NCBI GenBank assembly: GCA_044226845.1
Contig: JBGAGG010000013.1
Coordinates: 51,462 to 115,461 of the forward strand
Direction: 5' to 3'
DNA: 64,000 nucleotides
DNA from: JAFDZO01 sp044226845
Lineage (GTDB): Bacteria; Bacteroidota; Ignavibacteria; Tepidaquicellales; Tepidaquicellaceae
The position numbers and the translations under genes were made by a program. Shown here one piece after another: positions 14,783 to 23,922 of the stretch (its first letter is position 1; the number at the start of each line of letters is the position of its first letter). The notes under the pieces are model-generated. The model was not told where the DNA came from and did not search any database. It was given only the letters and a program-made list of their open reading frames with translations.

Positions 14783-17779
14783 CTATTTTATAAGTACCAT
14801 TCTTTTTGTATCTACAAAGTCAACGGCTTCAAGTCTGTAGAAATAAACGCCTGAAGCGAGATTAGCGCCATTGAAATCAACTGTATACACACCAGCGGTT
14901 TTAATACCGTTAACCAATGATGCAATTTCTCTGCCTGTCAAATCAAAGATTTTCATTGTAACCATTCCTGATTTAGGTACTGAATATGAAATCTTTGTTG
15001 ATGGATTGAAAGGATTCGGATAGTTTTGAGCAAGCTCATATTTATCCGGTGTAAGTGTGATTTGCGAACCTGTACTTGTTCCAACTCCTGCAGTTACATC
15101 ATCGATGAATAAGTTATTACCGAATCTTGAATATGCAGTGAACTGAACTTTATTAGTACCAACAGGTATTTCAAAAATCTTTGTAGCCCATTCATTATTG
15201 GCAGGTGTCATGTATTCGGTATTATTACCAATAGCCCCTGTTGTTGATAAATTTGTGCTTGAGTTATATCCTAACTGCGGTGTATTGGTAGCTTTTAATG
15301 TAATAAGCCTTATCCAGGTTGCGCCGGCGTTTGAAGATGTAAATATACCCAATGAATCCACTGAAAGTGTAGTTGTCGGCTGATAGAATTTATAAGCATA
15401 GTTAAATCTTAAATATTTGTTTGATACAGTTACAGCAGGGAACTGATTACTTGTTAATGATTGAGTTGTTCCAGCTGTTGCAGAGTAATTATCAAACATT
15501 GTTGAACCTGTACCTGCGCCGTAACCGCTTGGTGTCTGTCTTGTCCAGTATTGTGTACCCGTGAAAGTTAATGTCCATTCAAAAGGAGGATATGTTGTTC
15601 CGGAGAAGTTTTCATTTAAAGGAAGAGCGCTTACTCTTCTTAATGTTAAGTTTCTTGTTTCGGTAGAAGCTACTGAGTCAGTTGCAGAGGAGAAACCATA
15701 AACTCTCCATTGACCGACTATTGAATCACCTCTTGCTACGCCGAGAGTGTTCAACATTCCGTCCAATGTTGAATTGACAAGTGCCAATGATGTATCAAAA
15801 CCTGTATTGCCTGATGAAAGATTAAATACTACAGGTCCTGTAAATGTCGGGCTATCGAACTGCCATTTATATTTTACACCGTTACCTGATTTTCTCCATG
15901 AAATATTTATGTTGGAGTTATCATTACCTGCAGTGATAATTGTTGTGTTGTTTGCAGGAGTTGATAATGCAAAAGGAGATACAACAACTGTACCCCTTGT
16001 TAGAGTGAGTGTTCTTGGTCCGTTAGCTGCTTTTAATGAATCAACAGTCGGTAATACTCTGCTTGCATATACATCCCATGAACCGACTAATGAATTACCC
16101 GGAGCAACACCTAAGCCTGCAAGCATATTATCAAGCTGGCCAAGAGTAAACGATGTTGTGTTTAAAGCAGCACCGATTGTAATTTGTCTGCTTGGCGCAG
16201 AAGGAGAACCAAATATAAATTTATAGTTAACGCCTGTAGCACATGTATCCCAGTTAAATGTTACGTTGGTAGTTGAACCCGGAAATGATACTAAAGTTGT
16301 TCCTGCTGCAGGTGCTGTCAGATTGAAAGCATTCAGTACAGGAACGTTTGCAACTTTTACTTTGCTGACTGCTTTGAAAAGATTTAATCTTCCTTTTGAA
16401 AGTACCTGTGTGCTTAATCCGGGAAGAGTATCTACAGTAGAAAGCATTACAAACTTCATATATTTAGCAAGTGAATCAGGCTGCGTTCTGCCGAGCTGAA
16501 TTAAATTAGCTCCGGCTGCATTGAACATAAGTCCAATTGCTCCTGCAACGTGAGGAGTAGCCATAGATGTACCGGTATTATTTCCGAAAGCATTATTGGG
16601 AAGTGTTGAAAGTATATTGGTTCCCGGAGCGCCTAAGTCCATATTGATAGGACCGTAACCTGCCCCTGAATTCTTAACATCTGTATTTGTTGTATTGGTA
16701 ACTGCAACCATAAAAGGACTTGGGCATGCAGTTGGAATATCGCCGACAACGTCGATATTCACATTGTTATTCGGACCTGCGCCTGCAGAGAGAACACCAA
16801 CTCTGCCGAGTGAATCATAAAATGCACACCATAGCGGAAAGTTAGCGGGCTGACCGTTATCAACACCAAAAGATGAATTTGTAGAAACTACAAATGCGCC
16901 TTTAAGTCCGTTTGTTTCATTGTAAAGTTTTCTTTGTTTGTAAACATAACCGTAAGCTTTGATTGCAATTGCTTCTTGTCCTGTAGAACCCTGAACAGGC
17001 ATAACTTTTACTTTCCAGTTTACACCTGTAACACCGGCGCCGTTATTTCCTTTTGCACCTACAGTACCGGCTACGTGAGTTGAGTGAGATTCTGATGGAA
17101 TTGTTCCGTTATTATTTATAGCGCTCCATCCGTTGAAATCATCTACATAACCGTTGCCGTCATCGTCAATGCTGTTGCCCGGAATTTCACCATAGTTCTT
17201 CCAGTAATTAAGGTCAGGATGAGCAAGGTCACCGCCGCCGTCAACAACGCATACTACTATTGTATCTCCAAGTGCTGTGTTTCCGCCTGTTGCAATATCC
17301 CATGCTTCAGGAGCATCTATATCGGCATCAGGAGTTCCGCCGGATTGCCCGGTGTTATTCATATCCCATTGCTCTGCAAATCTTGTATCATTAGGAGTTG
17401 TAGAAGAAACGGTACGTTCTTTTACATTATTATGATTAAACTGAGCAACTGAAACATCTCTTTTGCTCTTAATACTTATTAAGGCATCTACAGCTGAGCT
17501 TTTTGTAACATCATACTCCATAAGGTAAATGTTCATACCTGGAATAAGTCTTTCCTTAATACGAAGATTGATGTTTGAAAAATCTGAAATAAGTTTGTTA
17601 ATATCTGCATCGCCATTAAGAGATACAATAATTTCTCCTTCGTTATAATCTTTATCTTCATAAATATAAGAGAAGGAATTTTCTGTTTTCGTATTTTTAG
17701 AAATGGTAAGTACCATTATGGTAACAAGAAATACCGTTACTAAAAAAACGGAAAGCTTTGAAAAGTAGCTTTTTAGCAT
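14783..17779 (-). CDS. T9SS-exported subtilase (S8) with tandem SusE-like domains
   Basis: This is a 998-residue protein. After an N-terminal hydrophobic segment and a propeptide-like region (about 45-125), the S8 domain shows Asp180 (VVCVVDGGGDLAHPDL), His235 (SHSTHVAGTVG) and Ser405 (GTSMATPHVAG). The Asp motif is D-G-G rather than the usual D-[ST]-G, and the oxyanion Asn region reads SAGAGPNNN, where AGN is normal. Two related domains (about 485-610 and 610-740) share the pattern NI(S/T)W...YKW.F and LGV..G(D/N)S, like SusE-type repeats. A jelly-roll of the cleaved-adhesin/MAM type follows (about 750-900), then the sorting domain YELAQNYPNPFNPST. A surface or secreted protease. Confidence 0.9.
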   Translation of the reverse strand: MLKSYFSKLSVFLVTVFLVTIMVLTISKNTKTENSFSYIYEDKDYNEGEIIVSLNGDADINKLISDFSNINLRIKERLIPGMNIYLMEYDVTKSSAVDALISIKSKRDVSVAQFNHNNVKERTVSSTTPNDTRFAEQWDMNNTGQSGGTPDADIDAPEAWDIATGGNTALGDTIVVCVVDGGGDLAHPDLNYWKNYGEIPGNSIDDDGNGYVDDFNGWSAINNNGTIPSESHSTHVAGTVGAKGNNGAGVTGVNWKVKVMPVQGSTGQEAIAIKAYGYVYKQRKLYNETNGLKGAFVVSTNSSFGVDNGQPANFPLWCAFYDSLGRVGVLSAGAGPNNNVNIDVVGDIPTACPSPFMVAVTNTTNTDVKNSGAGYGPINMDLGAPGTNILSTLPNNAFGNNTGTSMATPHVAGAIGLMFNAAGANLIQLGRTQPDSLAKYMKFVMLSTVDTLPGLSTQVLSKGRLNLFKAVSKVKVANVPVLNAFNLTAPAAGTTLVSFPGSTTNVTFNWDTCATGVNYKFIFGSPSAPSRQITIGAALNTTSFTLGQLDNMLAGLGVAPGNSLVGSWDVYASRVLPTVDSLKAANGPRTLTLTRGTVVVSPFALSTPANNTTIITAGNDNSNINISWRKSGNGVKYKWQFDSPTFTGPVVFNLSSGNTGFDTSLALVNSTLDGMLNTLGVARGDSIVGQWRVYGFSSATDSVASTETRNLTLRRVSALPLNENFSGTTYPPFEWTLTFTGTQYWTRQTPSGYGAGTGSTMFDNYSATAGTTQSLTSNQFPAVTVSNKYLRFNYAYKFYQPTTTLSVDSLGIFTSSNAGATWIRLITLKATNTPQLGYNSSTNLSTTGAIGNNTEYMTPANNEWATKIFEIPVGTNKVQFTAYSRFGNNLFIDDVTAGVGTSTGSQITLTPDKYELAQNYPNPFNPSTKISYSVPKSGMVTMKIFDLTGREIASLVNGIKTAGVYTVDFNGANLASGVYFYRLEAVDFVDTKRMVLIK

Positions 17780-17939
17780 GAGCTTGATTGAGTTGATTTG
17801 AAAGAATAATAAATATAGTATTAAAGGATTTCAGATGAAAGTAACTATATTAATTACACCGTATTATCTCAAATTCTATCCGAAATTAAGTGTTTTTTTT
17901 TAATTTGAAATTCCCGATTTAATACTCAATATTTGTAAA

Positions 17940-18248
17940 ATGAACAGAATAGAAACACTACAAAATTTACTTAAAGAAAATCCTTCTGATGAATTTACTA
18001 AGTATGCTTTAGCTCTGGAATACGTTTCAATAAAAGATTCAGAAAATGCAGAAAAGTATATGAAAGACTTGCTGATGAATTCCCCAAACTATCTTGCCGT
18101 TTATTACCAATACGGCAAGCTGCTTGAAGATAAAGACGAAATTGAGGAAGCCAGAAAGATTTATAATCAGGGATTATTTGTAGCGGCATCACAAAATGAT
18201 TTGCACACCAAAGCAGAGCTGCAGGATGCCCTGGATAATTTGTTTTAA
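17940..18248 (+). CDS. Small TPR-like protein
   Basis: The 102-residue soluble protein begins MNRIETLQNLLKENPSDEFT. Helical pairs follow the tetratricopeptide pattern (ALALEYVSIKDSENAEKYM; YLAVYYQYGKLLEDKDEIEE with ARKIYNQGL), giving two to three TPR units. Proteins of this length and start are common in the Bacteroidota/Ignavibacteriota and probably act as protein-interaction modules; no partner is evident. It is divergent from the subtilase gene and precedes the PorZ-like gene by 200 bp. Confidence 0.78.
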   Translation: MNRIETLQNLLKENPSDEFTKYALALEYVSIKDSENAEKYMKDLLMNSPNYLAVYYQYGKLLEDKDEIEEARKIYNQGLFVAASQNDLHTKAELQDALDNLF

Positions 18249-18449
18249 TAATATTAGTGATTTTTAATTTTTAATTTTATAACTTTACATATAAATAAAA
18301 CAAACTGCCCATCCATCATTCTACTATATAAAAAATATTTCCACTGATTTTAAGGACTTATTTTTTTAAATTATTGTTACGAAATTAAACCATATCTAAA
18401 GAGCCTTTTCTACTATTTTTAATTTAAACCAAAAGACGAAAGAAAAGTC

Positions 18450-20636
18450 ATGACAAAAAAAATTGCTTTTGTTGTCGGAATGTTTTTCCTTATAATTACT
18501 TCAATTTTTTCCCAATCAAATACAAATAAATGGGAAAATTTTACCGACCTTAAGAATGTCCGCGCCGTTTCAGTTAAAGGAAATAACTATATAGCTGCTA
18601 CTTCAGGCGGCCTATTTTTCTATAATTCTTCAACTGAAGAATTCCGCAAGTTTACAAACCTGAACGGACTGGTAAATATTGATCTGACTTCCCTTATTAT
18701 AGATACACAAAATAAGATCTGGATTGGCGCCTCTGACGGCTCACTTGTTCTTATGGATTTAAACGGAAATGTTTTAAAGACTATTTATGATATAAAAAAT
18801 TCCAGCGAAAGTAATAAGTCTATTAATTGCTTTTATCAATATGGAAATGCTATGTTTGTCGGTACAGGATATGGAATTCAAAAAGTAGATGTAAATACTC
18901 AGAATTTTATCGATGCTCCTTATTACCAGCTTGGAATAATCCCTATTAAAACTCCTGTTACTGCTATGACAGCAAACAGAGATACACTTTTCGCTGCAAC
19001 TAAATCAGGTATTGGTATTGCAAGAATTCCCGGTAATAATCTTAACAGCCCTTCAAGCTGGTTAAATAATTTTATATGGAGTTCTTACCCCAACGCCACT
19101 GTAGCAAGCGCAAGAACTGTGCATGTTAGAACGATCTCAAACAGGCTTTACTTTATTTCCAACGGCACTATTTACTCTGCACCGTCTGATAATATAGAGA
19201 ACATTCAGGTTGAGGTAAATTCAGGAAACTGGAGTTATATCCAATCTGATGATTCTCAAATTCCTGTTTACGGTTCAAACAATAACGGTATTTATTATAA
19301 ATCAGCAGGTGGATATGTTTTCAAAAGCCCAAACTGTCCTTTCACAAGTGTATTCGATTATATGACAATTGATGATACAGGTAATTTATGGGCAGCAGGC
19401 GGTTCAGGAACAGCGGGAATTTACAAATTCGATGGAAATATATGGACGAATATAAATAACACACAATACCCTGCTCTTGGCAGCAGTAATAATTTCAGAA
19501 GAATAAACCATCAGGGAAATACAATTTTTGCTTTATCATTCGGCGGCGGCGTTTCAGTTATAAAAGGTGATTATATAAAAAATTATAATCCTTCAAACTC
19601 AATATTGCCGGGAATAACCGGCTCTCCTAATTTTTGTACTGCATTCGGCGGAGCCCCTGATAGCAGGGGGAATTTCTGGGCAACTTTTTATCAAACAGAT
19701 AACGGTAAATCTTTGTATTGTTTAACACCGGATAGTGTTTGGATAGGATATCAAAATCCTTCGTATTTAACATTTGCAAATCTTACTCAGACTGCAATAG
19801 ATAATTATGATACTAAATGGATTGTATCTGAAAACACTTCACCTTCCGGACTGTATTTCTTTAACGAAAATGGTACCCTTGGAAATTTTGACGATGATAT
19901 TTCAGGATTTTACTCCTTAAGTGAATTCCCCGGAGGAAGTATTACTAACTGTAAAGATGTTATTGTAGATAAAAACGGTGAAGTATGGGTTGCAACAAAT
20001 AACGGAGTTTTCATTTTGTCAAATCCGCTTGCTGCTATTCAAAACCCAAATAATAAACCGGCGCTTACTAAGCTGGGTATTATCTCAGGGAATCTAAAAG
20101 TTCCGTTTACTGAAAACTGCACAAGCATACAATTTGATATATTAAATGAAAAGTGGATTGGCTCTGCATCAAACGGAGTTTTTCATCTCTCCGAAGACGG
20201 AACAACTTTAATTTCTCAGCATAATACTAAAAATAGTCCTTTACTTGACGATAAAATTAACTCGATAGTAGTCAGTAATAAAAACGGCAAAGCTTACTTC
20301 GGAACACTAAAAGGACTTTCAGCGTTAAAAACTAATGCTGTAGAGCCTTTAACAAGTTTTGATAAAATAATCTGCTCGCCTAATCCATTTGTTGTGCCTT
20401 CAGCCGTAAATCTTAATATTGATGGATTAGTAGAAAATTCCACAGTCAAAATATTAACTGTTGATGGACAGGTAGTTGTAGAATTTGAATCACCGGGAGG
20501 AAAAATTGCTCAGTGGAACGGATTAAATAAAAACGGAAAAACGGTTCCTACCGGAATATATATTGTAGCCGCTTATACAAAAGACGGAGGTAAAGTTGGT
20601 CTTGGTAAAGTCGCAATAATAAGAAACGGCGAATAA
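18450..20636 (+). CDS. PorZ-like two-component-regulator-type beta-propeller protein (T9SS-associated)
   Basis: The 728-residue protein has a signal peptide (to about IFSQ). Repeated propeller blades have the Reg_prop pattern, for example NYIAATSGGLFFYN, NKIWIGASDGSL, AMFVGTGYGIQ, GEVWVATNNGVFIL and EKWIGSASNGVFHL. The last ~90 residues form a FlgD/sorting-domain-like Ig fold (SPNPFVVPSA, WNGLNKNGKTVPTGIYIVAA). This layout, an N-terminal propeller opening with KNVRAVSVKGNNYIAATSGG and a C-terminal Ig-like domain, fits PorZ, which belongs to the T9SS attachment complex that handles cargo sorting domains at the surface. PorZ is the best guess; a generic propeller cargo is the alternative. hisA follows after 8 bp. 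Confidence 0.72.
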   Translation: MTKKIAFVVGMFFLIITSIFSQSNTNKWENFTDLKNVRAVSVKGNNYIAATSGGLFFYNSSTEEFRKFTNLNGLVNIDLTSLIIDTQNKIWIGASDGSLVLMDLNGNVLKTIYDIKNSSESNKSINCFYQYGNAMFVGTGYGIQKVDVNTQNFIDAPYYQLGIIPIKTPVTAMTANRDTLFAATKSGIGIARIPGNNLNSPSSWLNNFIWSSYPNATVASARTVHVRTISNRLYFISNGTIYSAPSDNIENIQVEVNSGNWSYIQSDDSQIPVYGSNNNGIYYKSAGGYVFKSPNCPFTSVFDYMTIDDTGNLWAAGGSGTAGIYKFDGNIWTNINNTQYPALGSSNNFRRINHQGNTIFALSFGGGVSVIKGDYIKNYNPSNSILPGITGSPNFCTAFGGAPDSRGNFWATFYQTDNGKSLYCLTPDSVWIGYQNPSYLTFANLTQTAIDNYDTKWIVSENTSPSGLYFFNENGTLGNFDDDISGFYSLSEFPGGSITNCKDVIVDKNGEVWVATNNGVFILSNPLAAIQNPNNKPALTKLGIISGNLKVPFTENCTSIQFDILNEKWIGSASNGVFHLSEDGTTLISQHNTKNSPLLDDKINSIVVSNKNGKAYFGTLKGLSALKTNAVEPLTSFDKIICSPNPFVVPSAVNLNIDGLVENSTVKILTVDGQVVVEFESPGGKIAQWNGLNKNGKTVPTGIYIVAAYTKDGGKVGLGKVAIIRNGE

Positions 20637-20644
20637 AAAATTTT

Positions 20645-21415
20645 ATGGGTATGTTAATAATTCCGGCAATAGATATTATTGACGGAAAATGTGTAAAAAA
20701 ATTCGAAGGACTTTTTGAGACAACTGAATATTACAGTGAAAGCCCTATAAACACTGTAAAGCTGCTTCGCAAAGAGAATTTCAAAACAATACATATAACT
20801 GATTTGGATGGAGCAGTACGCGGTGATATGAGAAACTATGAAGTCATAAAGCAAATCACCAGATGCATTGATATTCCTATACAGCTTGGCGGAGGCATAA
20901 GAGATTATGATACTGCTAAAAAAGTTATAGAAGAACTGGGAGTATATAGAATTGTAATCGGAACGGCTGCCATCGCTAATCCAAAGCTTATAAAAGATTT
21001 AATAAAAGATTTCGGACCAAGTAAAATTATAATCGGCATAGATGAAAATAATGATAAAGTCATGATGGATGGATGGATAAATTCTTTTCCATGTACCATT
21101 CTGGATTTCGCTCAGTTAATGAAAGACTTTGGTGTAAAAAGAATTATCTACCAGGATATAGGTAGAGTTGGAAGTTTGAAAGGACCTAATTTAGAACGGC
21201 TTAAAGAAATCGGAGATAAAGTTAAAGTAAAGCTTACCTCTGCAGGCGGCATTCGTGATTTCAGAGATTTAAAAAGCCTTCAAGGACTTGAAGGCTTTGG
21301 CGTAGATTCAGTTGTAGTTTCAAGAGCTTTGTATGAAAATAAATTTCCTTGTCAGAATATCTGGAGAGAAGTTGAACGCACTGACACTTCTCTCGATTTG
21401 CCCTCAGTATGCTAA
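20645..21415 (+). CDS. hisA: HisA-family phosphoribosylformimino-AICAR isomerase, divergent active site
   Basis: The 256-residue (beta/alpha)8 barrel has the expected IIPAIDIIDGKCVK start with the first catalytic Asp, the phosphate-binding IQLGGGIRDYD, a second Asp in IIIGIDENND, and the C-terminal phosphate loop SAGGIRDFRD. It should isomerise ProFAR in histidine synthesis. Two usual motifs differ: the family's TD(I/V)xxDG(T/S) reads YQDIGRVGSLKG, so the DG aspartate is Val, and the GxALYEG near the end reads SRALYENKF. No other his gene is nearby. It could be a working but divergent HisA, or a HisA-like enzyme with another role. The final residue lies 1 bp from the convergent dehydrogenase gene. 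Confidence 0.8.
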   Translation: MGMLIIPAIDIIDGKCVKKFEGLFETTEYYSESPINTVKLLRKENFKTIHITDLDGAVRGDMRNYEVIKQITRCIDIPIQLGGGIRDYDTAKKVIEELGVYRIVIGTAAIANPKLIKDLIKDFGPSKIIIGIDENNDKVMMDGWINSFPCTILDFAQLMKDFGVKRIIYQDIGRVGSLKGPNLERLKEIGDKVKVKLTSAGGIRDFRDLKSLQGLEGFGVDSVVVSRALYENKFPCQNIWREVERTDTSLDLPSVC

Positions 21416-21416
21416 T

Positions 21417-22574
21417 TTACTTTTTTACAATTCGCATTATTCTGTCGTCTGTCTGCCCGGGATTTCCTCTCCCGTCTTTATTTGATGTAGAAAAATAAAT
21501 AGCGCCGTCAGGACCCTCTGCAATTTCCCTTATTCTTCCATAATCGACATCGGTCATTTTACTTTGTGAAACTACTTTAGTCGGATCTTTCTCATCAACT
21601 ATAACCCTTATTATTCCTCTTCCTCTTAAACATCCAAAGAAAAAATTATTCTTGAACTGTGATATTACGCCTGATTTATAAAACATACCTGAAGCCGGTG
21701 CTTCAGCCGGAGTATAAACGAGTACCGGATCAACCATTCCGTCTTTATGTCCGTCATGCGATACAACCGGCCAGCCATAGTTACTGCCTTTAACAATAAC
21801 ATTAACTTCATCACCACCACCCGGGCCGTCAAAACCGGAGGGGCCGTGCTCTGTTTCCCATAAGATACTTGTACCGGGATAAAAATCGATTCCCTGCGGG
21901 TTTCTATGTCCGTAGCTCCATACAGGTGAATTTGGCCATGGATTATCTGATGGAATGCTTCCGTCAGAGTTCAGTCTTAATATTTTACCGCCCATGTTTT
22001 TTAGGTCCTGAGCAATTTCTCTGTCTGTCGCATCGCCAGTTGTGATATATAGTTTTCCGTCAGGTCCGAATCTTAATCTGCATCCTGCATGATTTTTAGC
22101 GCCGGGTAATTTATCTATTAATATCAATTCATCGGAAACGGAATTACCGTTATCTTTATACCTTACAACTTTTATTGATAAATTATCACCCTTACCATAA
22201 GCGTAGCTTATGTAGATGTATTTGTTTTCTGCGTAGTTCGGGTCAATCGCCAATCCCATCAATCCTTCTTCAGAACCGACTGAGACTTCCTTTATTTCAA
22301 GCAGCGGGGCATCCTGAAGTTTTCCATTCTGTATTATTCTTATCTTTCCTGTTCTTTCATTCACAAGCATTCTATCGTTATCTGTCCATGCAATTGACCA
22401 CGGCACTGTAAGGTTTTCAGCAAAGACTTCTATTTTATAATCAACTGAGGTATTGCCGGCTGATTCAGTAACTTTTGGGGGATCTTTTTTAGTTGAGTTA
22501 TTTTGTGGTTCTGGTTTAGTGCAAGAAAGTAAAACGAGAAGTGAAAAAATTATTGGAATCATAATTTTATTCAT
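21417..22574 (-). CDS. PQQ-dependent glucose/sorbosone dehydrogenase-like lipoprotein
   Basis: The 385-residue protein starts with a lipoprotein signal (MNKIMIPIIFSLLVLLSCTK, lipobox LLSC). A six-bladed propeller of the soluble aldose dehydrogenase (Asd/YliI) family follows: ENLTVPWSIAWTDNDRMLVN, GLMGLAIDPNYAENKYIYI, KNHAGCRLRFGPDGKLYITT, GDATDRE and GYGWPVVSHDGH-like blocks. The conserved His of NHAG and the Arg of HRNPQG are the catalytic and PQQ-contacting positions known in the family. It probably oxidises aldose sugars in the periplasm with PQQ. No PQQ synthesis genes are in the window. Confidence 0.9.
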   Translation of the reverse strand: MNKIMIPIIFSLLVLLSCTKPEPQNNSTKKDPPKVTESAGNTSVDYKIEVFAENLTVPWSIAWTDNDRMLVNERTGKIRIIQNGKLQDAPLLEIKEVSVGSEEGLMGLAIDPNYAENKYIYISYAYGKGDNLSIKVVRYKDNGNSVSDELILIDKLPGAKNHAGCRLRFGPDGKLYITTGDATDREIAQDLKNMGGKILRLNSDGSIPSDNPWPNSPVWSYGHRNPQGIDFYPGTSILWETEHGPSGFDGPGGGDEVNVIVKGSNYGWPVVSHDGHKDGMVDPVLVYTPAEAPASGMFYKSGVISQFKNNFFFGCLRGRGIIRVIVDEKDPTKVVSQSKMTDVDYGRIREIAEGPDGAIYFSTSNKDGRGNPGQTDDRIMRIVKK

Positions 22575-22614
22575 ATTTTTTATAGTTAGAACTTATAGAA
22601 AACAACAACAGAAC

Positions 22615-23865
22615 TTACTTTATAATTCTGCCTTTTTTAATAACGTTGGAAATATTATTTACTCCGAAATTATATGTGATGAATTTATAAGATGGGATAT
22701 CGAATATTAACAAGTCTGCCTGCTTTCCTATTTCAATGCTTCCGATTTTAGTCTGCCTGTTAACAGCATAAGCAGCATTAATTGTAACTGCATTTAGAAT
22801 TTCTTCTGCTGTCATTCTTAGTTCTATAGAAGCGAGAGACATTATTGTTTGTATATTTTGCGTAGGGCAGCTTCCGGGATTAAAGTCCGTTGCAAGAGCA
22901 ACAGGAACATTGTTAGCAATTAACTTTCTTGCAGGTTGATAAGAAATATCTAGAAAATAAGATACACCGGGAAGAAGAGTAGCAATAGTATTTTTATTCG
23001 AGAGTCTGTTTATATCTTTTTGTTTGAGAACTTCAAGATGATCAACTGAAACAGCTTTATGTTTTAATGCAACACCAACTCCGCCTATAGAATTGAACTG
23101 GTCAGTATGCAATTTTGGAATGAGTCCGTATTTGATTCCCTGTTCAAAAATCATACTTGTTTCCTCTGCATCAAAATAATTTACTTCGCAAAAGACGTCT
23201 ATGAACTCTGCAAGATTTTCCTTTGCAATTTGGGGTATCATTTCATTGCAAATAATTTTTATGTATTCCTTCTTTGTAACACCTTTAGGAACTGAATGTG
23301 CTCCTAGGAAAGTTGGAATTATATCAAGCCCAAATTTATTTTCTTTTCTTAGCTTAGCTATTACTTTCAATATTTTAATTTCATTTGTAGTGTCTAAGCC
23401 GTAACCTGACTTTGATTCAATTGTAGTTGTGCCTGTCTCAACAAATTTCTTTAATCTTTTTTCTGCAATCTGATATAGGTTGTTGAATGAGGATTTTCTC
23501 ACTGAGTTCACTGTAGAAATTATTCCGCCTCCTGCTGCGGCAATTTCCTGATAGGTTTTGCCGGCAATTCTCATCTCATATTCATCTTCACGGTTTCCGG
23601 CAAAAACAAAATGAGTATGTGAATCTATAAACCCCGGAGTTACTACTTTATTTTTACAGTCGACTTCCTTTGTAATCTTTACTTTTTTCTTCTTAAGAAT
23701 TTTCGCAAGAGATTTTGACGAGCCGATAAATTCAATTCTTCCCTTATCAACAATAATATTTGAATCTAAACGTAAACCGATTTCATTCTGCTCTTTTCCT
23801 TTCTTAGGAAAATTATTTACGTTGGAGCAGGTAACTAACTGAGAAATATTTTTTAATAGTAACAT
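22615..23865 (-). CDS. hutI: Imidazolonepropionase
   Basis: The 416-residue amidohydrolase has the metal motif TPGFIDSHTHFVFAGNREDE, the substrate-lid block YQEIAAAGGGIISTV, ESKSGYGLD and a late ALATDFNPGS, all characteristic of HutI. It hydrolyses 4-imidazolone-5-propanoate to N-formimino-glutamate in histidine breakdown. The length (about 410) is normal. No hutH, hutU or hutG is next to it, so the pathway, if present, is dispersed. The stop lies 40 bp before the dehydrogenase start on the same strand. Confidence 0.94.
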   Translation of the reverse strand: MLLLKNISQLVTCSNVNNFPKKGKEQNEIGLRLDSNIIVDKGRIEFIGSSKSLAKILKKKKVKITKEVDCKNKVVTPGFIDSHTHFVFAGNREDEYEMRIAGKTYQEIAAAGGGIISTVNSVRKSSFNNLYQIAEKRLKKFVETGTTTIESKSGYGLDTTNEIKILKVIAKLRKENKFGLDIIPTFLGAHSVPKGVTKKEYIKIICNEMIPQIAKENLAEFIDVFCEVNYFDAEETSMIFEQGIKYGLIPKLHTDQFNSIGGVGVALKHKAVSVDHLEVLKQKDINRLSNKNTIATLLPGVSYFLDISYQPARKLIANNVPVALATDFNPGSCPTQNIQTIMSLASIELRMTAEEILNAVTINAAYAVNRQTKIGSIEIGKQADLLIFDIPSYKFITYNFGVNNISNVIKKGRIIK

Positions 23866-23886
23866 TGAAGTGTTTTTAAGAAGAGT

Positions 23887-23913
23887 AATTCCCTCTCAGG
23901 AAGAGAGGGAATT
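23887..23913 (-). terminator. Terminator after the peptide-ABC ATPase gene
   Basis: The perfect 11-bp stem AATTCCCTCTC / GAGAGGGAATT with a 5-nt loop lies 9 bp past the minus-strand ATPase stop. It is preceded and followed by A/T-rich sequence. Confidence 0.75.
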
Positions 23914-23922
23914 TTAAAATTG

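Noticed and set aside
15747..16226. 159-codon ORF antisense to the large subtilase gene
   Set aside because: It lies wholly opposite a well-supported gene and has no signal, motif or start context of its own.
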